Positions 38,404-47,304 of a stretch of DNA of 64,000 bases are shown here, one piece after another. The notes below the pieces were generated by a model, which searched no databases, was not told the origin of the DNA, and saw nothing but the letters and a program-made list of their open reading frames with translations. The stretch is taken from NCBI GenBank assembly GCA_017449765.1, contig JAFTFE010000039.1:17767-81766 (forward strand), read 5' to 3'. Made by a program: the position numbers and the translations under genes. Positions within the stretch are counted from its first letter, which is position 1. Each line of letters begins with the position of its first letter. This stretch comes from Lachnospiraceae bacterium. Lineage in GTDB: Bacteria; Bacillota; Clostridia; Lachnospirales; Lachnospiraceae.

Positions 38404-39345
38404 ATGGGAAAATATATTTTTGGAGTAGATATTGGAGGCACTACGGTCAAGATAGGACTTTTTACAAGTGAAGGTATGCTTGAGGAAAAGTGGGAGATTA
38501 CTACAAGAGTTGATGGCGGAGGAAAGCATATACTTGGTGATATCGCAAGGTCGATAGAGGCGAAGATTGCTGAGAAGTCTATCAATAAGGATGATATATT
38601 GGGTATCGGAATGGGTGTACCGGGTCCTGTTAAAAGCGACGGAACCGTACTCAAATGTGTAAATCTTGGATGGGGAATATTTAATGTAGCTGATGAGATG
38701 AGCGAGAGAACAGGCTTTAAGGTATGTGTAGGAAATGATGCTAATATGGCTGCACTCGGAGAGATGTGGCAAGGCGGCGGCAAGGGATATAAGGATCTTG
38801 TTATGGTTACCCTTGGAACCGGTGTCGGCGGTGGCATCATAATCGATGGCAAGATGCTATCCGGAGTGAACGGTGCAGGTGGTGAGATAGGTCACATCCA
38901 GGTAAATGACAAGGAGACAGAAGTCTGCGGATGTGGTAGATGCGGCTGTCTGGAGCAATATACTTCGGCTACCGGTATAGTAAGAATGGCAAATATTAAG
39001 CTCAATAATACCGAGACACCGTCATCCTTAAGAAATGTACAGTACATATCCTCTAAGGCAATATTTGATGCGGCTAAAAGCGGTGATGAATTAGCTGCAG
39101 GACTTGTTGAAGAACATGGAAGAATATTGGGTAAGGCACTTGCGCAGATAGCTTGTGTGGTTGATCCTGATATATTTGTAATAGGCGGTGGAGTATCCAA
39201 GGCCGGTGATATAATTATTGAAAAAACATCAAAGTATTTCCAGGAGAATGCTTTCCATGCCTGCAAGAAGATTAAGTTTGCTCTTGCAACTCTCGGAAAT
39301 GATGCAGGTATATATGGCGGAGCTTATGCTATACTTAATTCATAA
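38404..39345 (+). CDS. ROK family glucokinase
   Basis: Phosphorylates glucose to glucose 6-phosphate with ATP. ROK features: FGVDIGGTTVKIGLF phosphate loop at the N-terminus, GVPGPV, NDANMAALGE (catalytic Asp region), and the zinc-binding segment EIGHIQVN followed by CGCGRCGCLEQ. The 313-residue length fits. GGAGG is seven bases before ATG 38404; ATG 38401 is only four bases away and is the alternative. It lies in tandem with hprK, consistent with control of sugar use. Confidence 0.92.
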   Translation: MGKYIFGVDIGGTTVKIGLFTSEGMLEEKWEITTRVDGGGKHILGDIARSIEAKIAEKSINKDDILGIGMGVPGPVKSDGTVLKCVNLGWGIFNVADEMSERTGFKVCVGNDANMAALGEMWQGGGKGYKDLVMVTLGTGVGGGIIIDGKMLSGVNGAGGEIGHIQVNDKETEVCGCGRCGCLEQYTSATGIVRMANIKLNNTETPSSLRNVQYISSKAIFDAAKSGDELAAGLVEEHGRILGKALAQIACVVDPDIFVIGGGVSKAGDIIIEKTSKYFQENAFHACKKIKFALATLGNDAGIYGGAYAILNS

Positions 39346-39349
39346 GATT

Positions 39350-39384
39350 AATGGTTAAAACGACGAAGTAAACCGTTTTTTTTC
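39350..39384 (+). terminator. Weak terminator after the glucokinase gene
   Basis: A short stem (AAAACG with CGTTTT, loop about 11 bases) is followed by a T run. The stem is short, so strength is uncertain. Confidence 0.4.
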
Positions 39385-39408
39385 AAGAAAATTGTATATT
39401 TTTTAACA

Positions 39409-39437
39409 TTGAAATAATAAAACTCATAATGTATGAT
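39409..39437 (+). promoter_or_regulatory. Candidate sigma-A promoter of the murB-rapZ-whiA-crh operon
   Basis: TTGAAA and TATGAT are separated by 17 bases, ending about 56 bases before the murB start codon. Confidence 0.65.
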
Positions 39438-39457
39438 AAGTATGTTATGAGTTTTAT
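39417..39457. promoter_or_regulatory. Inverted repeat straddling the murB promoter -10 region
   Basis: A perfect 13-base inverted repeat (ATAAAACTCATAA and TTATGAGTTTTAT) is separated by 15 bases. The left arm lies in the promoter spacer, the -10 lies in the loop and the right arm covers about +1 to +14. It could be an operator or a hairpin in the leader. No regulator is identified. Confidence 0.6.
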
Positions 39458-39493
39458 TATGTTCAGTCTGCATTAAAGTTATAGGGAGTTAAG

Positions 39494-40396
39494 ATGTCCG
39501 ATATTTTTGAAACAATTGATTATAAAAAGGACGAGGAATTAAAAAAGCATACTACTATGAGAGTTGGAGGAAATGCGAAATACGTGTTTTTTCCGACTTC
39601 TTCTGATGAGATAAAATCCATATTAGAATATTGTATAGAAAATAACGAAAAATACATATTTATTGGTAATGGAAGCAATATTATCTTCTCGGATAAGGGA
39701 TTTGATGGTATAGTAATTAAGCTGTCGGGCAATATGAGTAAGATATCCGCAGAAGGCGACAGGATTTATGCCGAGGCAGGTGCAGTGCTTTCCAAAGTTG
39801 CAAATCTTGCAAGAGATAATGAACTTACGGGTATGGAGTTTGCGGCAGGAATACCGGGAACTATAGGCGGTGCAGTATCAATGAATGCAGGTGCTTATGG
39901 CGGTGAGATGAAAGATATTGTAGAATATGTTGATATATTAGAGAATGGTGAAATTAAGAGATATGAAAATTCTGAAATGAATTTTGGATACAGAAGAAGT
40001 ATTGTAAATGAAGATGAACATATTATTTCTGATTCTTTTGACAGAATAATAATCGGAGCAGGAATTAAGCTTGCAAAGGGCGATAAAAAGGATATTGAAG
40101 CCAGGATGGAGGAGCTTAAGGCAAAAAGAATAGAAAAACAGCCGCTTGAATATCCGAGCTCAGGTTCGACCTTTAAAAGACCGGAAGGTTATTTCGCAGG
40201 AAAATTAATCGAGGATACAGGTCTTAAGGGATATCGTGTGGGAGGAGCTATGGTATCCGAGAAGCACGCAGGTTTTGTGATTAATTATGATAATGCAACT
40301 GCTGAGGATATTATAAGACTCATAAATGATGTTAAGGATAAGGTATATGAAAAATTTGGCGTAGAGCTTTCACCGGAGGTTAAAATCATAGGATGA
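39494..40396 (+). CDS. murB: UDP-N-acetylmuramate dehydrogenase
   Basis: FAD-dependent reductase making UDP-N-acetylmuramate for peptidoglycan. Seen: KKHTTMRVGGNAKYVFFPTS and FIGNGSNIIFSDKGFDGIVI (FAD binding), EFAAGIPGTIGGAVSMNAGA, the catalytic-region YPSSGSTFKRPEGYFAGKLI, and the C-terminal Glu in LSPEVKIIG. The length of 300 residues fits type II MurB. Its stop overlaps the rapZ start (ATGA), and it begins a cluster that mixes wall synthesis and carbon control. Confidence 0.96.
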   Translation: MSDIFETIDYKKDEELKKHTTMRVGGNAKYVFFPTSSDEIKSILEYCIENNEKYIFIGNGSNIIFSDKGFDGIVIKLSGNMSKISAEGDRIYAEAGAVLSKVANLARDNELTGMEFAAGIPGTIGGAVSMNAGAYGGEMKDIVEYVDILENGEIKRYENSEMNFGYRRSIVNEDEHIISDSFDRIIIGAGIKLAKGDKKDIEARMEELKAKRIEKQPLEYPSSGSTFKRPEGYFAGKLIEDTGLKGYRVGGAMVSEKHAGFVINYDNATAEDIIRLINDVKDKVYEKFGVELSPEVKIIG

Positions 40397-41268
40397 GATT
40401 CGTAATAGTAACCGGTATGAGTGGTGCCGGCAAATCAACTGCATTAAAAAAGCTTGAGGATATGGGATATTTCTGTGTGGATAATCTTCCGGTTATGCTT
40501 ATACAGAAATTTGCGGATATTGCATATGATGGGGAATTTGAGGTAGAAAATGTCGCAATAGGCGTTGATATAAGAAGCGGTGAGTCCTTGAATCAGTTAT
40601 CGGTTAATCTTGAGGAGATGAAGAAAAACCACTACAGCTATGAAATACTTTTTTTAGATGCCTCAGAATTCGAATTGGTCAAGAGATTTAAGGAAACAAG
40701 AAGAAAACACCCTCTGTCAGAGAGTGGCAGAATAAATGACGGTATTGTAAGAGAACGCCAAAAGATAGAATTTTTAAAGCAGAGAGCTGATTATATTATA
40801 GATACCAGTGGACTTTTAACCAGAGAACTTGGAGCTGAGATTGAAAAGATATTCTCAGGTGGAGGCGCTTATAATAATATGATTATAACCATATTATCAT
40901 TTGGTTTTAAGTTTGGAATTCCGCGAGATACAGATCTTTGCTTTGACGTAAGGTTTTTACCTAATCCGTATTATGTTGATGGATTAAGACCTCTTACAGG
41001 AAATGATAAACCGGTTGCGGATATGGTGAAAAACTGTGATGAATATGAAGTTTTTATGGACAAATTTATTGATATGATTAAATTTCTTGTTCCGAATTAC
41101 AAGAAAGAAGGCAAAAACCAGCTTGTAATATCGGTTGGTTGTACAGGTGGAAGACATCGCTCGGTGACAGTTGCAAATGATCTGTACAAAAGGCTTGAGA
41201 ACCTGCCATATACAATTAGGATTTTTCACAGGGATATAACTAAGGACAAGAATGAAAAAGGAGAATGA
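40393..41268 (+). CDS. rapZ: RapZ/YvcJ family nucleotide-binding protein
   Basis: P-loop ATPase/GTPase of the RapZ/YvcJ family (RNA-binding adaptor in enterics, competence-related regulator in Bacillus). Walker A GMSGAGKS is at residues 8-15, and the C-terminal DLCFDVRFLPNPYYVDGLRPLTG and SVGCTGGRHRSV motifs are intact. The 291-residue length is usual. ATG overlaps the murB stop (ATGA). The next gene is whiA, three bases after its stop; yvcK, which normally lies between, is missing. Confidence 0.96.
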   Translation: MRFVIVTGMSGAGKSTALKKLEDMGYFCVDNLPVMLIQKFADIAYDGEFEVENVAIGVDIRSGESLNQLSVNLEEMKKNHYSYEILFLDASEFELVKRFKETRRKHPLSESGRINDGIVRERQKIEFLKQRADYIIDTSGLLTRELGAEIEKIFSGGGAYNNMIITILSFGFKFGIPRDTDLCFDVRFLPNPYYVDGLRPLTGNDKPVADMVKNCDEYEVFMDKFIDMIKFLVPNYKKEGKNQLVISVGCTGGRHRSVTVANDLYKRLENLPYTIRIFHRDITKDKNEKGE

Positions 41269-41271
41269 AAT

Positions 41272-42090
41272 ATGTCTTTTTCCGGTCAGGTTAAGGATGA
41301 ATTATATGAGGTTATCGGAAACGGTAGACATTGTAGGTTAGCCGAGCTTGCAGCTCTTGTTACTATGACCGATGATGATATGGAAAGCAAGGCGGGGAAA
41401 AAAATTGAAAAATTATCGGGATTACTTGACTTGAATCCTTATGACAATGAAACAAAAAAAGCTTTGAAAATTGTGAAAGATATAGAAGGATATACTGTTG
41501 ACAGAATAATCGTTGAAAAAAACTGCTGTAAACAGGCATATATAAGAGGAGCATTTATTGCAGGGGGCTCCGTTACAAATCCGGAAAAGGGATATCATCT
41601 TGAGATAGTATGTAATTCTATTAAGAAGGCAGAGTTGTTAGTTGACATAATTAAAGATTTTGATATTGAGGCTAAAATTGTAATAAGAAAAAAATCTTAT
41701 GTCTGTTACATCAAGGATGGTTCTATGATAGTTGATCTTCTTAATGTAATGGGTGCACATTCATCTTTGATGGATATGGAGAATGTACGTATTTTAAAAG
41801 ATGTAAGGAATACGGTTAACAGAAAGGTAAACTGTGAGACGGCTAATCTTAATAAGACGGTAAGTGCAGCTGTTAAGCAGATTGAAGATATAAAATATAT
41901 TGACAAAGTAAAAGGATTAAAATACCTGCCGGACAATCTGAGGAGCCTTGCTCTTCTACGTATGGAAGAGCCGGAGATGTCACTGATTGATTTAGGACAG
42001 TGCTTAAGCCCTCCATTGGGAAAGTCAGGTGTCAATCATAGATTAAGAAAAATAAGTGAAATAGCTAATGAGCTAAGGAGGAACATTTAA
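41272..42090 (+). CDS. whiA: WhiA family DNA-binding regulator (short N-terminal domain)
   Basis: Conserved Gram-positive regulator with a homing-endonuclease-like N-terminal domain and a C-terminal helix-turn-helix, linked to division and differentiation. The N-terminal FSGQVKDELYEVI and CRLAELAALV and the C-terminal helix-turn-helix region (LIDLGQCLSPPLGKSGVNHR) are intact. At 272 residues it is about 40 shorter than typical WhiA; the deletion lies in the first LAGLIDADG-like repeat (about residues 35-65). ATG is three bases after the rapZ stop, with AAAGGAG upstream. The shortening might change DNA or ligand binding. Confidence 0.9.
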   Translation: MSFSGQVKDELYEVIGNGRHCRLAELAALVTMTDDDMESKAGKKIEKLSGLLDLNPYDNETKKALKIVKDIEGYTVDRIIVEKNCCKQAYIRGAFIAGGSVTNPEKGYHLEIVCNSIKKAELLVDIIKDFDIEAKIVIRKKSYVCYIKDGSMIVDLLNVMGAHSSLMDMENVRILKDVRNTVNRKVNCETANLNKTVSAAVKQIEDIKYIDKVKGLKYLPDNLRSLALLRMEEPEMSLIDLGQCLSPPLGKSGVNHRLRKISEIANELRRNI

Positions 42091-42091
42091 A

Positions 42092-42346
42092 ATGTCTACA
42101 AAAAATGTAATTGTTAATTTACCAAATGATGCTTCTGCAAGACCGGTTGCCGTTATGGTACAGATTTCAAGCAGATATGACAGTAAGATAACCATATCGT
42201 CAAACAACAAAAAAGTTAATGCAAAAAGCATAATGGGTATGATGAGCATGGGATTTTCCAATGGTGATGAACTTTGTGTCGAAGCTACAGGTGTAGATGA
42301 GGAAGAGGCCGTCAGCGCTATTGCAGATTATATTGAATCTAAGTAG
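42092..42346 (+). CDS. crh: Crh-like HPr paralogue lacking the PTS histidine
   Basis: An 84-residue HPr-fold protein. Position 15, normally the His that accepts phosphate from enzyme I, is Ser (LPNDASARPVAVMVQ), whereas the Ser46 motif recognised by HprK is intact (VNAKSIMGMMSM, Ser46). This is the arrangement of Crh, which has Gln15 in Bacillus and works only as a corepressor of CcpA. Position 16-17 Ala-Arg and Pro18 of the active-site loop are kept. It follows whiA, the usual place for crh, and hprK is in this window. A PTS phosphocarrier role is unlikely; a CcpA role is inferred. Confidence 0.85.
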   Translation: MSTKNVIVNLPNDASARPVAVMVQISSRYDSKITISSNNKKVNAKSIMGMMSMGFSNGDELCVEATGVDEEEAVSAIADYIESK

Positions 42347-42354
42347 TAACATTC

Positions 42355-42383
42355 TTGCACAAGTACATTTTATGTGGTATGAT
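42355..42383 (+). promoter_or_regulatory. Candidate sigma-A promoter for the Sel1-repeat gene
   Basis: TTGCAC, 17 bases, then TATGAT with a TGG extended element, ending about 48 bases before the start codon. Confidence 0.68.
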
Positions 42384-42431
42384 AGAATGTAATATATAAT
42401 GTAACTATGAGAGTTAAAAGGAGGAGGTCAA

Positions 42432-45155
42432 ATGGGTAAGCTTAGTGATTTCTTTGGAAAGATTCCCTTTTTGTCAAACATCGGCGGAAAGAAGAAATCC
42501 ACAAAGAGCAATGTAGAACTCCAATATGACAAGGCTATAAATCTTATGGAGAATGGCAATGCAGATGAGGCTATAGAGATATTTGAGAAGATAGCTGATA
42601 TTGCTATTATGGATGAGACATACAAGTCATTTGGCTCAGATGCTTTAAAGATAATGGGGGAATTCTTTGAGACAGGAAAGTACAGTAATTGTACTACTGA
42701 GATAGATAAGGCTAAGGCTTGTATCTATTATGAGAAGTATGTCAAGCTTAACAACGATGGCGATATGATTTATAAGCTTGCCAAGATGCTTCTTGAGATT
42801 CAGAATTTTTCAAAAGCTATAACGTATTTTGAAAAGGCTACGGACTGCGGAATCAAGGCTGCATATATGAATTTAGGAAGCATATATGAGAATGGTCTTA
42901 ACAGGATAGACCAGTATGGTAACAAGAGTGATTTTGTTGTTCCTATTGACTATGACAAGGCCAAGAGGTGGTATAAGAAGCTTGCTGATTTGGGAGATTC
43001 CAAAGCACAGTCTGCATATGAGAGAGTGGATTATGCAAGCAGTCATACAGACAGCATTGAGTTTGAGGAAAAGGATAAATTATATACTGCCATAGCTGAG
43101 GCAAGACGTGCTAAGGGCAAAGAGCCTAAATATAAGATGATTGAGGCTTCCACACTTCAATATCAGTATACCTATGTTCATAATCAGGTTGATGGTTATA
43201 TACATAAGCTTCCAAAAGACTGGGTTAAGACTATTAATGAGGAGACTGACGAGGAGTATTATGCACCAAGTCTTACGTACAAGGATTTTGCAATGTATGT
43301 ATCCTACGACAGTATCCCGAGAGATTCAAAGAAGACACTTGAGAATTATTTAAGATATTGTAATGATGCATTTGATGAGGAATTACAGCTTAAAGCATAT
43401 ATTACGGAATATGCAGACGGTATCTGTACCACCTTCTATCATAAGGAGATGGAGAAGGGTATTGTTACCTTTGCATTTTATCAGGGCAAAAGGCTTGCAT
43501 GTATGAAATTCGTATGTGCAACAATGGAGATAATAGAGCAGTATGAAGAGATAATCTTTGAAACGGCGAATTCATTTGCATTTGTTGACCCGACGATTGC
43601 GAGTGACCAGAGCGCTAACCGTAAGGATAATCAGTATTACAGCGAGGCAGTTTACTGTTATTATTTAGAGGATTACGAGGGTGCGATGGCTGCTGCCAAA
43701 CAAGCTCTTAAGCTTGGAAGTATTAAAGCAAGCTATCTTTTGATTGAGCTTTATTTTGATGATGATTCACCATACAAGGATATTGAGAAAACAATAAGTT
43801 ATGCAAAGCAGCTCTTTGATGCGACAAAGGATCCTGATCTTGCATTCTTGCTCGGTAATATATATGATCAGCAGCTTAAAGATTATATGAAGGCTCTTAA
43901 CTGGTATGAGCATGCACACAGATTAGGTCATAAGAGAGTAGCTTTCTATCTCGGAAGATTTTATTACTATGGCGTATTAAGAACCAAGAGAGACGGAGTT
44001 AAGGCACTTCATTATTTTGAGGAAGCAGCTGCAAATGGTATTATGGAGGCAGAGGCTTATATCAAGGATATCAAAGAACTTGGCGGAGAAGATTTACAGA
44101 GCTGTGTAGACAAATGGGAAAGAGCTGTACAGGCAGGAAGCGGTGCGGCAGCACTTAAGATTGCACTTTACAAGCAGAGTCAGGTGTTCTATATGGCTAA
44201 TTCATATGAAATAGAGAAGGCTTTCAATGAAGCCTTGGGACTTGGAAGCTATCAGGCTGCATATGAATTAGGAAAAATATATCAGCAACAAGAGGCAGAT
44301 GAAAATTACAGAGGTGAAATTAGAAGTATAAAGTATTTTGAAAAAGCTTATGATAACCGTTTTGAAGACTTTGACAAGGAAAATCTTTATAAGGTTATCG
44401 AGTACAAGGCCGGTAAGACTGACAGCGTGGATGAAAAGATAGAATTGTATCTTAACAGTGCTAAGACCGGTTATGTACCGGCTGTTGAGAAATTGATTGA
44501 ATTAGTACCTGAGAGTAATGAAAAAATAGAATTTATCTATAATGAATTAAGAGAGATAGCTGCTACAGGTGATGATTCATCTATCATAGCAATGAATAAG
44601 CTTGAGAGAAAATACACTGATTTAATATTGAGAAAGCCTAATGAATGGCAGAAGGTAATTGAGAATAAATTCTTCAGATTATGCATACCTAAGGAATGTA
44701 CAGCACAGATCAATGATGATGGAGGAACAATTAAGTTCGCTGATTCGGTAGTTGAATTTGCTGTGGCAGAACTTCCTGTTAAGGCTGATGATGAGGAGGA
44801 TTACCTTAAGATATATAAGCTTATATTATCTGAATACCTGCCGGATGAAAATGCTGAAATAGTTATAGCTAATTCAAGAATGATTGGTTCGGCTATGAGA
44901 GATACTAAGGAAAATATTCATTCATTTAATATTCTTCTCATAAGTTCAAAGAACCAGTACATCTTCAAATTAAGTTCACGTGACAGACGAGAGATGATGC
45001 AGTTTAAAGATAGGGTTATCGAGATTGCTGAGTCACTTGTTGAAACCGGTGAAATATATGTATCCGAGGATGGAAACAGAAAGAATATAGGATTATCAGT
45101 ATTACTTCGTTCGAATGAAAATGGATTCCTTTCCATTGGAAAGAACGAAGAATAA
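42432..45155 (+). CDS. Sel1/TPR-repeat protein of unknown function
   Basis: A 907-residue protein dominated by Sel1-like tetratricopeptide repeats, for example AIDLAFLLGNIYDQQLKDYM-type and ALNWYEHAHRLGHKRVAFYL helices in several blocks (about residues 25-200 and 400-730). Between them and at the C-terminus are other domains (about 230-390 and 740-890) that I cannot name. The N-terminus (MGKLSDFFGKIPFLSN) has no clear signal peptide, so the protein is probably cytoplasmic. GAGGAGG lies before the ATG. Such proteins usually mediate protein-protein contacts. It has its own promoter and precedes the FMN riboswitch. Confidence 0.8.
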   Translation: MGKLSDFFGKIPFLSNIGGKKKSTKSNVELQYDKAINLMENGNADEAIEIFEKIADIAIMDETYKSFGSDALKIMGEFFETGKYSNCTTEIDKAKACIYYEKYVKLNNDGDMIYKLAKMLLEIQNFSKAITYFEKATDCGIKAAYMNLGSIYENGLNRIDQYGNKSDFVVPIDYDKAKRWYKKLADLGDSKAQSAYERVDYASSHTDSIEFEEKDKLYTAIAEARRAKGKEPKYKMIEASTLQYQYTYVHNQVDGYIHKLPKDWVKTINEETDEEYYAPSLTYKDFAMYVSYDSIPRDSKKTLENYLRYCNDAFDEELQLKAYITEYADGICTTFYHKEMEKGIVTFAFYQGKRLACMKFVCATMEIIEQYEEIIFETANSFAFVDPTIASDQSANRKDNQYYSEAVYCYYLEDYEGAMAAAKQALKLGSIKASYLLIELYFDDDSPYKDIEKTISYAKQLFDATKDPDLAFLLGNIYDQQLKDYMKALNWYEHAHRLGHKRVAFYLGRFYYYGVLRTKRDGVKALHYFEEAAANGIMEAEAYIKDIKELGGEDLQSCVDKWERAVQAGSGAAALKIALYKQSQVFYMANSYEIEKAFNEALGLGSYQAAYELGKIYQQQEADENYRGEIRSIKYFEKAYDNRFEDFDKENLYKVIEYKAGKTDSVDEKIELYLNSAKTGYVPAVEKLIELVPESNEKIEFIYNELREIAATGDDSSIIAMNKLERKYTDLILRKPNEWQKVIENKFFRLCIPKECTAQINDDGGTIKFADSVVEFAVAELPVKADDEEDYLKIYKLILSEYLPDENAEIVIANSRMIGSAMRDTKENIHSFNILLISSKNQYIFKLSSRDRREMMQFKDRVIEIAESLVETGEIYVSEDGNRKNIGLSVLLRSNENGFLSIGKNEE

Positions 45156-45170
45156 AAACTAAATAAATAC

Positions 45171-45293
45171 TTCAGGGCAGGGTGTAATTCCCGACCGGCG
45201 GTAAGTGCAATACAGCATGCAGCCCGCGAGCTTTTATTAAGCTGATTTGGTGAGATTCCAAAGCCGACAGTATAGTCTGGATGGGAGAAGTTA
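45171..45293 (+). ncRNA. FMN riboswitch (RFN element)
   Basis: The RFN signature is present in order: GGGCAGGGTG, ATTCCCGACCGGCGGTA, AGCCCGCGAGC, GATTTGGTGAGATTCCAAA, GCCGACAGTATAGTCTGGA and TGGGAGAAG. It binds flavin mononucleotide and lies immediately upstream of a terminator and of the complete riboflavin operon, so FMN should promote premature termination. Confidence 0.97.
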
Positions 45294-45320
45294 TTAAGTG
45301 CATTGTTTATTGTATGATTT

Positions 45321-45353
45321 GCCCTGAAACAAGTGTTGTTTCGGGGCTTTTTA
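45321..45353 (+). terminator. Riboswitch-controlled terminator
   Basis: GCCCTGAAACAA pairs with TTGTTTCGGGGC around a three-base loop and is followed by TTTTT. It forms the expression platform of the FMN riboswitch, about 90 bases before ribD. Confidence 0.88.
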
Positions 45354-45443
45354 TGTTTGAATCAAGAATAGATAATTCGGTTATTTAACTTCCGATGTAA
45401 GAAGCATCACATAGGATGCTTAAAAGAAAGGATTTTCAATTAT

Positions 45444-46562
45444 ATGTTTGATGAAAAATATATGCGGTTCGCCATAGAACTTGCAAAAAAAGGTACAGGT
45501 GCCGTTAACCCGAATCCTCTGGTTGGGGCTGTAATAGTTAAGGATGGCAGGATAATCGGACAGGGATATCATAAGGCTTACGGTGGACTTCATGCGGAGA
45601 GGGAGGCTTTTAAAAGTCTTACGGAAAGTGCTGAGAATGCAGATATGTATGTAACTCTTGAGCCATGCTGTCACTATGGTAAGCAGCCGCCTTGTGTAGA
45701 GGCAATAGTGGAACATAAGATAAAGAGAGTTTATGTAGGCTCTGATGACCCGAACAAGCTTGTCAGCGGTAAGGGATATGAGTATCTTAAATCGCATGGT
45801 ATTGAGGTACATACACATATACTTAAAGAAGAATGCGATGCATTGAATGATATATTTTTTTATTATATAACCACCGGTCTTCCGTTTGTGGTTATGAAAT
45901 ATGCTATGACACTCGATGGAAAGATTGCAGCTTATACAGGAGAGAGTAAATGGATAAGCAATGAGGCTTCAAGATATAACTCACAGGAACTCAGAAATCT
46001 GGCAAGCGGAATAATGGTGGGTATAGGAACAGTAATAAAAGATAACCCTATGCTTACATGCAGATTAGATGGGGGACACAATCCTGTGAGAATAATTTGC
46101 GATACAAATATGAAAATTCCTCTTGATTCGAATATTGTGAAAACTTCAAAAGATGTGCCGACTATATTGGCGGTTGGAGAGCATATAAAAAGAGCTTGTC
46201 AGGCAGATGGTGAGCTTGCAGACAGATATAATAATCTGATTAGCAATGGGATTGAAATCGTTTTTACAGAAGAAAAGGATAACAGGATTTCGCTTAAGGC
46301 TCTGATGAAGTACCTTGGAGAAAAAAAGATAGACAGCATTATTCTTGAGGGCGGGGGTACGTTAAATTATGCCGCCATTGAAGAGGATATTGTAAGTGAG
46401 ATAATTATTTATATGGCACCTAAGGTGTTAGGAGGTAAGGAGGCACCGACAGCTGTAGGAGGTAAGGGATTTGAAAATCCTGATTTAGCAAAAAAATTTA
46501 TCTTAAAGGAAATAAGACAGTTTGACGAAGATGTATTTTTAAAGTACATATCAAAAGTCTGA
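45444..46562 (+). CDS. ribD: Riboflavin biosynthesis deaminase/reductase
   Basis: Bifunctional enzyme performing the pyrimidine deaminase and reductase steps of riboflavin synthesis. The N-terminal deaminase has the zinc motif HAERE (His50, Glu52) and PCCHYGKQPPC with Cys75 and Cys84; the C-terminal reductase domain begins near residue 145 (MKYAMTLDGKIA). The length of 372 is normal. AAAGGA lies before the ATG. First gene of the operon downstream of the riboswitch. Confidence 0.96.
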   Translation: MFDEKYMRFAIELAKKGTGAVNPNPLVGAVIVKDGRIIGQGYHKAYGGLHAEREAFKSLTESAENADMYVTLEPCCHYGKQPPCVEAIVEHKIKRVYVGSDDPNKLVSGKGYEYLKSHGIEVHTHILKEECDALNDIFFYYITTGLPFVVMKYAMTLDGKIAAYTGESKWISNEASRYNSQELRNLASGIMVGIGTVIKDNPMLTCRLDGGHNPVRIICDTNMKIPLDSNIVKTSKDVPTILAVGEHIKRACQADGELADRYNNLISNGIEIVFTEEKDNRISLKALMKYLGEKKIDSIILEGGGTLNYAAIEEDIVSEIIIYMAPKVLGGKEAPTAVGGKGFENPDLAKKFILKEIRQFDEDVFLKYISKV

Positions 46563-46620
46563 TTGTATATTTTTGATAAGGTGGCAGATTAATTTCTATA
46601 AATTTTTGAAAGGAGCAGAT

Positions 46621-47292
46621 ATGTTTACCGGAATTATCGAAGAAATCGGCGAGATTAAGAATATAAAGCAGGGAATCCGTTCAGCAGTCCTTACCGTAAA
46701 GGGAAGTCTGGTTACAAGTGATTCAAAGGTTGGTGACAGTATAGCTGTTAACGGTGTATGTCTTACGGCCACAAGTATTGACAGGGAAATATTTACAGCT
46801 GATGTCATGGCTGAGACTATGAGACGTTCATCACTTGGAGGTTTAAAACCGGGAAGCAAGGTTAATCTGGAAAGGGCGATGCCTTGTAACGGAAGATTTG
46901 GTGGACATATTGTATCAGGACATATAGACGGAACCGGAACGATAAGTAAGATGGAACGGGAAGACAATGCAGTATGGGTTACAGTAGCAACATCTAAGGA
47001 AATCTTAAAATATATAGTTGAAAAGGGGTCGATAGCAATAGATGGCATAAGTCTTACAGTAGCTTATGTGGACGATGATGTGTTCAAGGTCTCAATTATA
47101 CCACATACCGCAGGAGAGACAACACTTCTTATGAAGACTAAAGGAGACGTGGTTAATCTTGAAAATGACATAATAGGAAAGTATGTTGAGAAACTTATGG
47201 GTTGTGGAGATAAAGAAGGTCAAATTGCAAGAGAAAAAAAACCGCATTCTAACATAGATATGGAAATGCTTTCCAGGAATGGATTTATATAA
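46621..47292 (+). CDS. ribE: Riboflavin synthase alpha chain
   Basis: Catalyses dismutation of 6,7-dimethyl-8-ribityllumazine to riboflavin. The N-terminus MFTGIIEEIGEI is diagnostic, and the protein has two homologous barrels (second near residue 98, GGHIVSGHIDGTG). The 223-residue start at ATG 46621 has AAAGGAG upstream; a longer in-frame start at 46573 would add residues without a site. Second gene of the rib operon. Confidence 0.95.
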   Translation: MFTGIIEEIGEIKNIKQGIRSAVLTVKGSLVTSDSKVGDSIAVNGVCLTATSIDREIFTADVMAETMRRSSLGGLKPGSKVNLERAMPCNGRFGGHIVSGHIDGTGTISKMEREDNAVWVTVATSKEILKYIVEKGSIAIDGISLTVAYVDDDVFKVSIIPHTAGETTLLMKTKGDVVNLENDIIGKYVEKLMGCGDKEGQIAREKKPHSNIDMEMLSRNGFI

Positions 47293-47304
47293 AGGAGGAT
47301 AAAT

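Noticed and set aside
45121-45170. Promoter immediately before the FMN riboswitch
   Set aside because: TTGGAA is present but no convincing -10 follows at 16-18 bases, so it was not listed.
46573-46620. Longer ribE product
   Set aside because: The extension has no ribosome site and homologues begin MFTGII, at ATG 46621.
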